Shown here: one piece after another, positions 46,021 through 58,290 of the stretch
Layout: each line of letters opens with the position of its first letter
Numbering within the stretch: position 1 is the first letter of the stretch
NCBI GenBank assembly: GCA_022495005.1
Contig: JAGYXB010000610.1
Location: forward strand, 124,001-188,000
Direction of reading: 5' to 3'
Origin: Rhyacophila brunnea
Lineage: Eukaryota > Arthropoda > Insecta > Trichoptera > Rhyacophilidae
Length of the DNA: 64,000 bases
Notes under the pieces: model-generated
Told to the model about the DNA's origin: nothing
Database searches by the model: none
Seen by the model: the letters and a program-made list of their open reading frames with translations, nothing else
Made by a program: the position numbers and the translations under genes

Positions 46021-48176
46021 GTAAGTTTTTTTATTCATTTCTGTTTCATAATAATAAATACTTAAATGACTTACACAATGAACTTGATAAATATGCAATA
46101 CATTAAGGTCTACTTATACATCGAAATGAATATTGATTAAAATATAAATATACTTATTATAATGTTAAGAGTTAGGTATAAGAATGGTGAACTATTATTT
46201 ACATCACAATATAATATTATTTTCAATACAATGCTTTCTTAAAATATCTATGTAATTAAACTGAATGGACACGAAAGGTCTACAATATCAGATTAATTAC
46301 AATAACTCTAAAACTATATTAAGGCAGATATTGTTATTTTAATTTACTATGAATAAATCAATCTTTTCCATACAATTCAGACAAATTAATAATGTGTATG
46401 TTTATTTTTCACATCGAATTAAGGAAAATATGTATTTTAATTACTTATTGAATTTATTAATCCCAAGTGATACCAAAGTACATAATATTATTGTGATTTT
46501 TATAAAACAGCTTATCTATTGTCAATAGCGTTTGGTGTTTTAGTGTAAAAGTTATAAAAACTGTGTTCAACAGGATAAGCGCGGTAAATATATTTATCGT
46601 AACCCAAATAAATATTACCCAAAATTAAAATACCGTAAAGCAGGGGAGGGGCTTGTGAGCTTCGTGAATAAGGCGACAAATAACTTTAACTATTTTTCTA
46701 GGAAAACTATATAGTTAGGTAGTATCTTATGTAAAGGAATATAAATAACATTCAATGTAAATGGATCAACCCTGATTTAGTAAAGACGATTAAAAATAAT
46801 GTTGACATTAACAACTCTATAATTTGAATTATGCTGTAATTCTAATTTTTCATCGATAATAATTATTAACATCACCAAATGGATTTCGAATAAAACGTTC
46901 TTAATTCAATTTGTGTTAGATCTTAGTTAGGCAAGACAATTAATTATTCTTTTATGTTATTCAAATAAACCAAAAAAGATAGTTACAAAATAGTTGTAAT
47001 TCGAATTATTTCGATGTTTTGGTCCATTTAAATTTGAATTAACAAGGGTTTATTATAATTATATATATATATATATATATATATTTCAATTTGATACAAT
47101 GCTATTAAAATGGTTGAATTTAATAATATTTATGTATTCAATAAATGTATCTCAATATCATAAAAATATGAGCATTTCTTTGACATAGTTCATTGATACT
47201 TATTATTGGTTACGATTAATTCTAATAGTAAAAAATTCAATTACTCATTATTAAAAAAATATTTTTCTACTTCTACAGAAGACAACATCGCAATAAATAG
47301 TGCTTTAAAACATGTCAGCAAGAATTATTATAGAAATGCACTTTATCCCAGAGCTTTCACCACAAATATATTTTAAATACATTCATATACTTTGAAATGA
47401 ATTAATACATATTAAATTATTTCGGTTATTAACTTATTACTTCGCAATTGGTATGAAACTATTTGACTTTTTCCATAAATAAGATAAAATTGAAGTCAAA
47501 ATTCATTCCAGAAATTCATAGAATATTCAAATTTAACAAGGAAAATATAGATCCACATTAATTCAAAATAATTTTGACCTGAGCATGATAGCACTAATAG
47601 CATTGTTTTAGAAAAGATAGTAGTGACTTTTGATCGATAATATGAGTTATGACCACAGAACAGATAAATAAATATAATTCAGATAGGCTATACGCCAATA
47701 CACCACATTTTTAAGCAGGGTTTTGAATGTGAGTGTCCTACGAAAATGAAACACATAAACGTGCAATAGTGTGTGTTACACCATTCAAATACACCAATAT
47801 TGAATGAGTGACAGTGCATAAACCGAGAGCAGTTGTCAGAATGTAGGACAAGCTTAGAATGACGTATTCTTGACACATGTTAAGTTTATCTCATATTCTT
47901 CCACCCTCGAGATCAGTTGTCTGTTACTCCACTCCCGTTAGATATTTTAGTTCCCATTAATTCTGTGTTCCCTGATTTATGACATATGTACACTTATTAA
48001 ACACTGACTCGACAGTTAAGGTGAAATAGTAAGCTGCACCATACTAATTACCTGTTACCAAATTCATAATATGTCATTCTTACTTTTACCAAGCTGTCAT
48101 GATAGTTGGACTTGAATTAAATTATTAATTTTGACATAAAACTACCCAAACTGTGTTATATATTATTATACCTATG
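46021..48176. other. AT-rich stretch after the last EFL1 exon found
   Basis: Probably intron, since it begins with a strong donor. I searched it for the missing EFL1 domain V and found nothing. It contains an (AT)n run at about 47060-47085. No transposon ends or other genes seen. Confidence 0.45.
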
Positions 48177-48180
48177 TATA

Positions 48181-48328
48181 GGTAAATCGTTTTACAGTGG
48201 CACCATGGGTACGGCAAATGCGGTTTGCAGTTGTAGTGGTATTGTTTGCTAGCATTGAAACAGGCATTGTCGCAAGCAATTCAATACACGCGCGAATCGC
48301 CTATGGTGCCACTGTAGAACGATTTACC
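48181..48328. mobile_element. 148-bp palindromic MITE with TATA flanks
   Basis: Ends are inverted GGTAAATCGTT(T/C)TACAGTGG and continue ...CACCAT; TATA flanks both sides (48177-48180 and 48329-48332). It lies 8 bp before the first 306-bp palindrome. No coding capacity; the open frame across it and its neighbour is fortuitous. Confidence 0.7.
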
Positions 48329-48336
48329 TATACCAT

Positions 48337-48642
48337 TGGGTCTATTCTATACTTATCGAACACTAAATTGATAAATAGTATCAAACTTAGGGTAGGTTTG
48401 TATCAAAATATTAGCACGTATTGTAACAATTACACGAAGCCGGTTTTTATTGTTGCAATAAGTGCGATATTTTAACAGCAGCAAGATGGGTGCTGTTAAA
48501 ATATAGCACTTATTGCAACAATAAAAACCGGCTTCGTGTAATTGTTACAATAAGTGCTAATATTTTGATACAAACCTACCCTAAGTTTGATAATATTTTT
48601 CACTTTATCACTTTAGCGGTCGATAAGCATAGAATAGACCCA
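48337..48642. mobile_element. 306-bp palindromic MITE, copy 1
   Basis: Begins TGGGTCTATTCTATACTTAT and ends with the near-complement GATAAGCATAGAATAGACCCA. The two arms pair over about 140 bp each, meeting at AACAGCAGCAAGATGGGTGCTGTT. CAT flanks both ends (48334-48336, 48643-48645), a possible 3-bp duplication. Copy 2 lies 222 bp further on in the same arrangement. Confidence 0.85.
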
Positions 48643-48864
48643 CATGAGTAGATTTTTTTATTTTATGATTCAGTGCACATGTTATATATTGTGAAGGACT
48701 GTCCTGAATACATGAGTATCTATTTAGAATTTGAAATATTATGTATTTATTGATAGCCACTACAAGATAAAACTTTGTATAAATCGAATTATTATTTTTG
48801 TGAAACACCGATTGATCAGCTATTGGTAGGTACATGAATTAGTCCAAAATCAAAGAGTCTTCAG

Positions 48865-49170
48865 TGGGTCTATTCTATACTTATCGAACACTAAATTGAT
48901 AAATAGTATCAAACTTAGGGTAGGTTTGTATCAAAATATTAGCACTTATTGTAACAATTACACAAAGCCGGTTTTTATTGTTGCAATAAGTGTGATATTT
49001 TAACAGCAGCAAGATAGGTGCTGTTAAAATATAGCACTTATTGCAACAATAAAAACCGGCTTCGTGTAATTGTTACAATAAGTGCTAATATTTTGATACA
49101 AACCTACCCTAAGTTTGATAGTATTTTTCACTTTATCACTTTAGCGGTCGATAAGCATAGAATAGACCCA
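48865..49170. mobile_element. 306-bp palindromic MITE, copy 2
   Basis: Same length and nearly same sequence as copy 1, with only a handful of substitutions, flanked by CAG on both sides (48862-48864, 49171-49173). The high identity of copies and of arms points to recent movement or local duplication. Confidence 0.85.
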
Positions 49171-50359
49171 CAGGATATAATAAATTATTTTCTTGTTATA
49201 TCAGTGTTCTTTTTTTAAATATTGATAATGTTTTGTTTTTAATATATAGTAGGTAATCGAATAATCTTTTTGCTGGCCCATTAAAATTAAAAACATTATG
49301 TATTAAGGTGGATGACAATAATACTAGTTATAATATATTATATTGTCATAGAAGTTTAGAAGATATTATTAAAAGCCCTATTCCTTTTTTATCCGTATAC
49401 TTGTCGTCACGAATGCATACTGGAATTATTGTCAATGATTACAGGGTTAGAATAAAAATATTAGGTATATGAATATCTTTAGAATGAATTTTTCTGTTTT
49501 ATATAAAATAAAGTTTGTCTATGAAAATATTTTCTTGCATCAAATAAATTTATAACAACATTCTATAATTTCTTCAGTCGTTTTATAAAATGTAGGTGCA
49601 TCATTGTTTATAAATGTAGTTATTTCTAAATAACAGGATGTGTGTCGAAGCATATTATGGGGGAGTGTAACGCTATTGGGGACATCTAGTGTTGAAATTA
49701 CGAAACATGCAATTAAATACAATTGACCAAAATATAGTTTTATTCATTTTTTTCATGGCAGTTCACACGATTTTTTTTAAAAATGATTTATAGTTTTACT
49801 ATATTTTTAATTTTATTTAAGAAACATTGCAGGAAATCAAAATTGAATTTTACTCTAAATTCTATATATTTATTTTATACCAAATCGAGACTTTATTTAT
49901 ATGACAATATTTTTTTAGTAATTTTTGACATATTTTACTAAATATTCATTTTGAAATCGTTCGCAATAATTAATAATATTATATTCCATCAATGACGATA
50001 ATCTGATAAATAAGTAATTGTTTTTATATTATTGCTTCAAATAATAATTATGGTAGTAGGTAGCTGGTGTCAAACAAAACTTGGTTAAAATGTGTTTAAT
50101 TGCATGTCTCGTAATTTCGTCACTAGATGTCAACAATAACTTTATAGGTATCCAACCTTATAATTTGAGATATTAAAATAGAAATAAATAATGTACGTTT
50201 TAATAAAATAAATATTTGAGACAGTTTCGTAAATTTTTCTACATAACATTATGTATTATCAAGAAACCATCCCATTGACACTTGACCATTTTCCTAAACG
50301 CAGGACTACAATAATCATTAACTTCGCAATATTAAATAAAATTCTAATGGCATATCGGC
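49171..50359. other. AT-rich stretch, probable 3' UTR of the - strand gene
   Basis: Very AT-rich. A - strand AATAAA lies at 49739-49744, about 620 bp past the stop codon of the cysteine-rich gene, and is a candidate polyadenylation signal. Nothing else recognised. Confidence 0.35.
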
Positions 50360-50595
50360 TTAATTATCCCAGTCGGCTGACAGGGCTAATTCTCTGGCCT
50401 TCTCCCACGGGAATGGCGGACTGTCGGCGATGTTCTGCCGTCTCGTGTCCCTGGTCATCCGCGCCATTCTATTGTAGTAAACTCCTGGGCCGATGTATCC
50501 AGGATACCTCGTGTATGAAGTCTCTTGATTATAATGAGGCTGCGAATAGCCAACTTTGTAAGAGCTTGTGGGTTGCGCCGATGGAGTGCTGTACC
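50360..50595 (-). CDS. Cysteine-rich secreted protein, last exon
   Basis: Encodes 77 residues and stops at TAA (50360-50362). Reads GYSTPSAQPTSSYKVGYSQP, a tyrosine/serine-rich linker, YPGYIGPGVYYNRM, then MTRDTRRQNIADSPPFPWEK and a short acidic end (SADWDN). It has no cysteines, unlike the upstream exons. Acceptor TATAATTTCAG; the split glycine codon G|GG is restored. The low-complexity, tyrosine-rich tail suggests an extracellular disordered C-terminus. Confidence 0.75.
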
Positions 50596-51090
50596 CTGAA
50601 ATTATACAAAATGTATATGTATTTTCCCGTAGTATGTGGGTAATTACGAGTTTGGAAATGTCTTCGTTTGTCAAGTTTTCAAAAATACTTACATACTTAG
50701 CTACCATCAAAATTAATAATGCACATAGAAAATAAACAATTTAAAATACTGTTAAACATTAAAAATAGGTACCTATTCAAAATGATACACTATTTGTTTT
50801 GACGTTTTCGAATATCGAATAAAACTATAAATCAATGGTACCAATATTTAGGCAAACAGAAAATAATAATGTCCGATTTTCAGCATCTTTAATGACAGCT
50901 GATTTTTAATTAATTTCTCTATGAAAAGTAAAATAATAAAATGAACTTCACGCATGCTTATTATATTTAAGCATATTTTAGCAACAATTTAAATATAGCT
51001 GAACTATAGTTTTACACATTTTTTTAAATTGTGATCTTTGTATGTTTGTATTTTATTCGAGAACCATAGATATGTGAAGAAAATAATTAC

Positions 51091-51195
51091 CTGTAGAAGT
51101 AAATTGATCTTGGATTGGTTGAACACACATCATGCCGTAAACTCTTATGCCGGGCACTGATGCGTATGTGGGCTGATCATGTGACATAGGGCCCT
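51091..51195 (-). CDS. Cysteine-rich secreted protein, exon (GPMSHDQ)
   Basis: Encodes GPMSHDQPTYASVPGIRVYG then MMCVQPIQDQFTST. Acceptor ATTTTCAG, donor ACAG|GTAATT; phases 1 and 1 join cleanly to both neighbours (FVL-E-GPMSH and ST-G-YST). The dense non-repetitive sequence and conserved-looking PGIRVYGMMCV suggest a real folded domain. Confidence 0.75.
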
Positions 51196-52589
51196 CTGAA
51201 AATAAAAAAATGCGAATATTTATAAACACTAATTATTATTGTAATTCTTTATAAGCCAATGCCTAATGAATGTTTCTGATCATAAAACTTTGCGACCTGA
51301 AAGATATAGAATAATTTAAAACGATTTTAAATCCTTAATTATCTTCTTCCCATAGTTCCTCTTCAACCAATTGCGAGATGGAAACCATTTCCTTTAATTT
51401 CTAATATTTGATGCATGGCTCGGTTTATACATTTTGGCATTAGTGTGATGCTATGATTTCCTCGCTCACACCCTTATGCAGAGCATATTACCACCGTGCG
51501 GCCAGTCTCTTTATGTCACCGTCTATATGACGACAGGCTGCATGGTTCGGTTTGTTATTATCTCGTTTCTGATTAAATGTATACCACTGGATTTGTCGCC
51601 ATAATATGTTGGCTGAAAAAAAAGAGCTTCTTAATTCCGTCCAACCTTTGGTTGGACCGGTTGACCATTGCGATTTGTTCTGTATTTGGGAAATTTTATT
51701 ATCTTTCAAAAATTTTGCGGCATCTTACCTACTTCGAGTGAAAATGCCCGACCATAACATATTTGATAAAAAAACAAGATTTTGGAAGATTACTCCTGAT
51801 ACGGTCGGCATAACTGTAAAGGGCGACTAACGTTTGTTACGACACGATATACGCTTGCATATGTGGTGGGAAAAACATACCACACCGGTCTCGAAGCTTA
51901 ACATACGGTTGGTCTGAGTCATCTTACGGTGCTATGACTTATATGGTAAAGTATCAATGTTATGTGTAACAGCATCTATCTTAATATAGACTGGCCTTAT
52001 CCGTGGTGGAAAAAACAACTAGTATCGAGAGCTTTATGTATCTGGAGAGGGTTACACAACATATATTATGGTACTTTGGAAAGAGCTATTATTATCCAAT
52101 GATAATATTGTTAATAGTCAAAACAGCATTCAACTCAATGTGAAATATAAATTATAAATTAAATAAGTGATTCATTACTTTTGTTGTAAGATATATGGGA
52201 ATGAACAGGAAAAGTAAAAACAGTCTGTAATGGCCAGTCTGTGGGAATAGTAATGACAGGTAATTTTATTCAGTTGGCAGGACTGGTGTCCATAGATAAA
52301 ATACAATAATTATTGCGTATGGCTATAAGAGGAAGTAATATTATGTGGCTATAATGGTTGGGTAATATAACAATGCGCCTATTAATAGTTATATGATGGC
52401 AGTAATTAAAACCCGTACCTTTCCCGAGATAGTTTTAATTGTTTTAATATTGAATCTAATCTGCGATAACCGGTAAAACCTGGTCGTAATAAAATTGCTA
52501 AAGTTGAATCAATTAGAATTTAAATTCAGTACCTTCAGTCGATAATATTAAAGTTAAGTATACAGCAATTGGTTTCTATCTATACACAC

Positions 52590-52752
52590 CTAGAACAAAT
52601 TCTTCAGGACATCTGCAGATCACCAGGTAGTGAGATTTTCCAGTTCTGACATTTTGCAGGGCAAGCAGTGACCAGTCTCTTGGTGCTCGACATTCCCTCA
52701 TCTCGGATGTTGCTTCACAGGTCTTAACTAGAGTTACAGCTTTGTGGGCGTA
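52590..52752 (-). CDS. Cysteine-rich secreted protein, exon (TCEATSEMREC)
   Basis: Encodes YAHKAVTLVKTCEATSEMRE then CRAPRDWSLLALQNVRTGKS and HYLVICRCPEEFVL. Four cysteines, including the CRCP pair that often closes extracellular cysteine-rich folds. Acceptor GTGTTTCAG, donor CTAG|GTGTGT. In frame with both neighbours. Confidence 0.8.
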
Positions 52753-52844
52753 CTGAAACACAATTTTGACACAACACATTATGAACTGTGAAATATAAAA
52801 CGTGGAAATATGAAAGATATCAAAGTAAAGTATTTAATTGTCAT

Positions 52845-53205
52845 CATATGAGTCGTATAGTGTCAAAAGTAGAACTGTCGCAAATATATCGAAATTTAAC
52901 TAAGTATGCCAAATTATTCTTCTGACCATAATGTACGACTAGCAATATAATATTCGAATCAAAATCATATCTGTGTGGTATAAAATTGTGATGGAAAAAT
53001 AGGGCTTGGTATCAGAATTAGAACTGTTCAATACTTTGGAAACAAAAGTAGAACTGTTGAATTTGAATTGAATTTCTAATTTCTAAATGTAGAAACATAT
53101 TTCATGCTATTATAACACTAAAAACTCCAACAAAACGTTTTTCATAATTTTCTCGAAATGGTGAATAACGCACAGATCTACTTTTGATACTATACGACTC
53201 ATATG
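52845..53205. repeat. Inverted-repeat MITE, about 361 bp
   Basis: CATATGAGTCGTATAGTGTC and AAAAGTAGA at 52845-52873 recur inverted at 53177-53205. Interior contains AAAGTAGAACTGTT-type repeats. No coding frame. Lies in an intron of the - strand gene. Confidence 0.7.
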
Positions 53206-53307
53206 ACGTATTTTACATATTGAATAATATAGCATTTCGAATTGTAACGTGAAGAGACCTGAAAATAATTATCGATACCTGTGCGGTCGATCGAAGTATA
53301 ATTCGGT

Positions 53308-53400
53308 AAGAACAGAAGTGGCGTAACCCACGAAAATGTCTAAACGGAGTTAACCATTGGAAGAGGTTCCCCCCTTTACTTTACGCCACTTCTGCTCTGA
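53308..53400. repeat. Short inverted repeat (CAGAAGTGGCGTAA)
   Basis: CAGAAGTGGCGTAA at 53313-53326 and its complement at 53381-53394, about 54 bp apart. Probably a very short MITE or the remains of one. Confidence 0.55.
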
Positions 53401-53862
53401 CCTCCTCAATTTATAAACAAGTATTTATTTACATGGAAAAAATTGTGCCCTTTTAAAATAATATAAATATTTTTATAATTAAAGTTTTTTTACTGTCCGT
53501 GAAACAAACTCATGAGGCCACTTTTTTCTTCTTAAAATATTGTACTCTCATTTTCTGGTACCCTTCGAATAGAATAAAATTATATTTTTCTGTGTTTCGC
53601 ACCCCTAACACCCCCGTTTCACGCGTCCTTGGTAATAATGCTGAATTGCTTTTAATCTACAACCGACTCATGAAATCTTGAAATATGATAAATTTTTGCC
53701 TTAATTGGAATATTTATAATATGTACATTTAAATATTAATATTTTTTAGGTAGAAGCTTTCCATTTTCTTTATGTTGTAAAATGTAATTCATGACAATAG
53801 GCAATTTTTGAGAAAATCATACAAAAACTGATATCGGGATTGTATATCTTAGTTTATTATAC

Positions 53863-54003
53863 CTTCTTTTTGGAGTCCGTTGTCAGTTGTGTGGTATGGA
53901 GATCGTCAGCATTGAGAGAAGCTGAACACGGATCCCTATGTCTTGCAGGACAGGCACACAACGGTTGGGTATAGTTGAGTCTCACATACACTGCATTGCA
54001 AAC
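53863..54003 (-). CDS. Cysteine-rich secreted protein, exon (CACPARHRDPC)
   Basis: 47 codons, phase 0 at both ends: VCNAVYVRLNYTQPLCACPA then RHRDPCSASLNADDLHTTQL and TTDSKKK. Four cysteines and one NYT glycosylation site. Acceptor TAATTACAG, donor AAG|GTATAA. Confidence 0.8.
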
Positions 54004-54529
54004 CTGTAATTATTACATCAATGATACAGTTCGGTAGATAGGTACGAAGGCTAATAAAACATGTATTTATATGCCATTTGAAATCGTAATATGTTTGATG
54101 TCGTAAATGAAAATTACATAAAATAAAAACCTCTATATAATTCATAAGGAAAACAGTAAATGTTATATACATTGGAATTGATTACAAAATGTTACAGGTA
54201 TAATATAGGTATTATAGCACAGTACCGAATTATCGTAATTATGATCTTAAATGCAATAATGAAAAAAAAATTACATCCGTTTTCTTTCCTCTTCTGCCAT
54301 CAGTAATGGCTTCAAATGTTTTCGGACATTATGGCCGAAAACATTTTCATACAAATTATAACATGTATCATATCATAATATTATTTCTGTAGTAAGATGG
54401 CAAAACAAGATATGTCCGTTTTTCTAAATTGTTCAGGAGAGTAATTTTAAACTTCGAAAAATATTCAAACAATGAACAAATCACATATTGACACAGCTTA
54501 TTTCTCCCATCCTATAAGACCTAACACCC

Positions 54530-54752
54530 ACGTGGCCGCGCGGCTTATAGCGTCGTGGGACCTAGATTCGAATCCTTGGTTTGGGAAGTAGAAATTGTTT
54601 TTAAATCCATGTATGAGAGATGTCAGAGTATAGACCTAATTGGTTGTGCAAGTGGCTGTCATCCATTTTTCGTAAAAACTAAATCTGTTAATACAAACCT
54701 CCATTCTGTGGAGGCCCATATAGTCTTATTAGATCGGATATGGTCAACAAAA
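54530..54752 (+). mobile_element. tRNA-derived SINE, copy 2
   Basis: Keeps both Pol III boxes: TGGCCGCGCGG (box A-like) and GATTCGAATCC (54565-54575). The body matches the other copies (AGTATAGACCTAATTGGTTG, TACAAACCTCCATTCTGTGG) and the tail reads CCATATAGTCTTATTAGATC. The box A sequence resembles a class II tRNA (Leu or Ser type). Confidence 0.7.
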
Positions 54753-54945
54753 AAGACCTAGGTTATAGACATACCATATTTTGATATCATGTAGATCGAG
54801 TCTGAAGGTCTACATAAATCAATTTGCCAAAAAACGAACATTATCATGTTTTGCCATCGTACTACAGATTTATAGTTTGGCACATGTTTTTGTACCAACA
54901 CATGTGTACGAATACATTACCAATATTAGATAGTGTTTTACATAC

Positions 54946-55056
54946 CTGTTGAATAGCGCATTCTGGTAAAAGGTAAATGTGCTGATTGTGAGGATAGTAG
55001 TGGTATTTGGTTGGTTTTGCCAACACAGACGTTGATCCGGCTGGTAATGGCACCGT
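54946..55056 (-). CDS. Cysteine-rich secreted protein, exon (YYPHNQHIYLLPEC)
   Basis: 37 codons, phase 0 at both ends: TVPLPAGSTSVLAKPTKYHY then YPHNQHIYLLPECAIQQ. Acceptor ATTATTTTCAG, donor CAG|GTATGT. Joined to its neighbours it reads LLPECAIQQ-VCNAVYVRLN, giving regularly spaced cysteines. Confidence 0.8.
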
Positions 55057-55099
55057 CTGAAAATAATTTAAAAAAAAACAAATTAATATGCGATAGATA

Positions 55100-55725
55100 C
55101 CCAGCGTTGCCAAACATCTCGATTTTTGCGGGACATCCCGCTTTTTAACCAAAGACAGATTGTCTCGCGCGGGACAGCCAAATTCACGATTATTCAACAA
55201 ATACAAATAAGACATTTGAGTTATTCCCGGAAAGAGACTAAAAATATTTATTTAATTTATTTTAACCATGCAAACATCTAATTCCTATACCGAACGGGTA
55301 TTTTCTCAGATGAATTATTGAAAATGGTCTGATGCAAGAAGCAGAATAAATGTTTTATTGAATTGATAAAAATGGAATTACTTCTTCAATTCAACATGAT
55401 ATACGTAATAATATGCTGAATTTTACAAAAGTAAATCTTCAGCCAAGTCGGTACAAATAGGCGATTGTCGTGAAAGAATATTGTTAAATATTTTGTATTA
55501 TTATATTATTTTGACAGTTAAAGAGTTTTGTAGTTTGTATTGTGTCATTTATGATTGATATTATATAAATAAACATTAGGATTATTAAACTATGTATTTT
55601 TTAGGTTCTCCCGTTTTTTGCTCCTAAATCCAATATTTTTAAATTTCACATGGTAAACTCATTAGATAATTTAAATTTAAAAAGTAGTTCGCATGCTTAT
55701 TACGTTTGGATACCACTGCTTTAAC
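55100..55725 (+). mobile_element. Decayed hAT remnant
   Basis: 55280-55390 translates, with stops, as SNSYTERVFSQMNY, WSDARSRINVLLN, the hAT dimerisation motif. The left end CAGCGTTGCCAAAC and the right end CAGTGGTATCCAAAC (inverted) look like old terminal repeats. No matching target duplication was found. Only the C-terminal end of the transposase remains. Confidence 0.55.
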
Positions 55726-56819
55726 ATAATGGTTTCCACCAAGAATTGGAAGTGAACAAAACTAAAGACATTAATAATACATGAGAAAACATAATATTTA
55801 TGCATATCAGTGTCAATATGACAGATTTAACCCATTCACAATACGGTAGCCTGTTATCGTTCATCGCGAAATTGCATTGTATGCAAAAACGTGGGCGGTG
55901 TTCGGTATTTTCTGCATTTGGCGGGAACTCACGCCATTTTATGGTAATGTCAGGCGCCCCATAAACCCCGTGAACTGTTTTCACAACAATTATGATTATA
56001 ATATTATACAGTATTCATCAGGATTATTCGTAGTGAGGCCTCAAAGAAAGGCGATTCGTAATATTTTGCTTCGATATGGCAACAGGGCAGCATGTTTACC
56101 ATTATTTTCGTGAATATTTGGTACTAAATCAATCTCATATTATTCGTCATAATTAAAACACAATCACTGCCGAACTGTTAATTAATATTTAATTACCACA
56201 TTTAAATATCATGTCAAGGCCAGGTAGGCCTAGGTGTCTAATTAACGATGTTTACTTCTTTAATAGTTGAATGAATGTGTAAAATATATTAATATATGAA
56301 CTATTTGAAAATTAATGAATTATCGGCATTATTTGATAAAAAATATCATAAAATGAGTCTTATAAATAGTACTACGAGTATTTTTTATTCAATCTATACT
56401 CAATCGAATAATGTCTGTTTTTGTGATCTAATGGAGTTTCAAATCTGGTATCTACGGCATTTTAAATTGATACCTAGTAGCTATCGTACGCCATTTATAG
56501 CAGTGCTACGATGCCCGGCTAATGTAGAATATATTATATTGCCAGGGCGTCTCTTGAAAAACCGTAACGCGGCCGTTTCACACGGAAATGTCACGTGTTT
56601 TGTCAACATCGAAATATTTTTTGTATGCAGCCGCCTGGCCAGCCAGCCGGTTTCCTTTCAAAAAATTTGCGGCGTCTTACTACGGGCGTGAAGATCTCTT
56701 CACATAAACTTTGCTGCCTGTATGATTAGCTTCGTTCTTTGATTTAATAAACAAGTAGCTTCATTTTCTTTTTAGTAATTTCCATGTGCTTTTTCTCTCC
56801 CTAGCATTTTGCATTAGAG

Positions 56820-57453
56820 CAGAGGGGGGCAAACTGCGGCCCGCCGGGTATTTTTTTGCGGCCCGATATCATTAATTGTACTTCTGATAACGAATAACTT
56901 TTTTATATATTTTTAAAAAAAATATTGACAATAGATTAAAATTTGTTTAGCAATAGTACGCGATCCATTTTCAATAGATATTGATAGTGTACCGACAGAG
57001 ATACAACTTGAGATTATTGATCTGCAGTGTGACACTGATTTAAGAAAATTGCATCGTCGTGAAGAAATCTCCAAAGTTTACAATGCCCTCAATTCAGACA
57101 AATTCGACCAACTTAAGATTATGCAGGAAAAATGTTCGTTATTTTTGGATTAATCTATATATGTGAACAAACATTTTCGATCATGAACCTCAATAAAAAT
57201 TCTTTACGATCAAATATCTCCGATGCCCATTTACAAGCAGTTTTGAGAATTTCAACTACAAAATTAACACCTGAATTTGAAAAAAATGTTCAAAAATGTA
57301 CAACAGTTTCATTCTTCTCATTATTTTTTTTATAATGTTTATTTTTCGTGATATTAAATAGTGTATATCTAAAAATGGTATTTTACTTGCGGCCCGCCAC
57401 TCATTTTGAATTCTTGAATTTGGCCCTCCAGCCAAAAAGTTTGCCCTCCCCTG
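56820..57453 (+). mobile_element. hAT element, 634 bp, perfect 8-bp TSD
   Basis: Begins CAGAGGGGGGCAAACTGCGG and ends with the complement of CAGGGGAGGGCAAACTTTTT; CATTAGAG flanks both sides (56812-56819, 57454-57461). It is a deleted relative of 11645-12632 in the opposite orientation. It carries only the transposase end (SIDIDSVPTE-type sequence near 56970 and CEQTFSIMNLNKNSL near 57165). Lies in the large intron of the - strand gene. Confidence 0.88.
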
Positions 57454-57461
57454 CATTAGAG

Positions 57462-57933
57462 TAAACTCAGTAAACTCACTCAGAGCTCACTTTGAGCGTA
57501 GCAACCTAAGTCTTGGGCATCTTCTCTCAGGACACTCCCAGGCCCACCAATTGACGTCACGATTCACATCACCAATTGACGGGTCCCGTGATACTCTCGA
57601 TTAAGACCGAGGGTGGTACGGGTCGGGTTTGGTGGAGGGAATTTAACTTCAATGTTACTATATTTCTAGGGTTGATTGTTGTAAGTACATTCATACCACT
57701 TCTCACGTGTAATCTAACAAAATATTGAGTTGTTGAATTTAAATTTACTTCCCCTTTTCAAAAAAGTCTTTCGAGATAAAACCTGCAAAAGCCCAACAAA
57801 CAAAAAGTTCATTTATTAACATCAAAAATATTCGCACAGTCACAGGGTGTAGGTATATCCCGTTTCTTATGTTCTACAAGTAAAGCTTTTGAAGTCTGAA
57901 CCCAAGTCTTATTCTGTTATACATTTTCAATTA
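57462..57933. other. No gene recognised
   Basis: Intronic to the - strand gene. A GC-richer patch (57480-57650) with two copies of a CACCAATTGACG motif about 27 bp apart; nothing else can be named. Confidence 0.35.
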
Positions 57934-58290
57934 CAATTTCAATTTCAATTTCAATTTATTTATTTTTAACATATTGTGGACATTACAAATTATAAGTTTA
58001 AGACGTTCACAACATGACATTTAGAAACAAAGAAATATAAAACAGGATTACATAAAAAAGAGATAGATAGTATGTTATTAAATAGTAGAAATATGTACAT
58101 ACAAAAATATTAATTAGATAGGTATATGGAAGTACACCGGATGAGTTAAGCAGACCCTACTTTAAAAATTTATAAAATAACGTCCACCTATACTCATCCT
58201 CACGTAGGTGGAATATATCAACACCTGAAGCAATTCTAAAGCTACCTATTACTCTTAGAGCTTCCAAACATTCTATTACTTCTAGTGCTA
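57934..58290 (-). mobile_element. 3' end of a CR1-like LINE (microsatellite tail)
   Basis: On the - strand the sequence ends AAATAAATAAATTG then (AAATTG)n, the 3' signature of many CR1/L2-type LINEs in arthropods. Upstream AT-rich sequence to about 58290 would be the end of its 3' UTR. No reverse transcriptase frame is seen, so this is a 5'-truncated copy at most. Confidence 0.4.

Noticed and set aside
48197..48475. 92-codon + frame with a hydrophobic start resembling a signal peptide
   Set aside because: It lies across two palindromic MITEs; the hydrophobic run is fortuitous.
54862..55215. 117-codon - strand frame
   Set aside because: Only 54946-55056 is coding, in the same frame; the remainder is intron and a hAT remnant.
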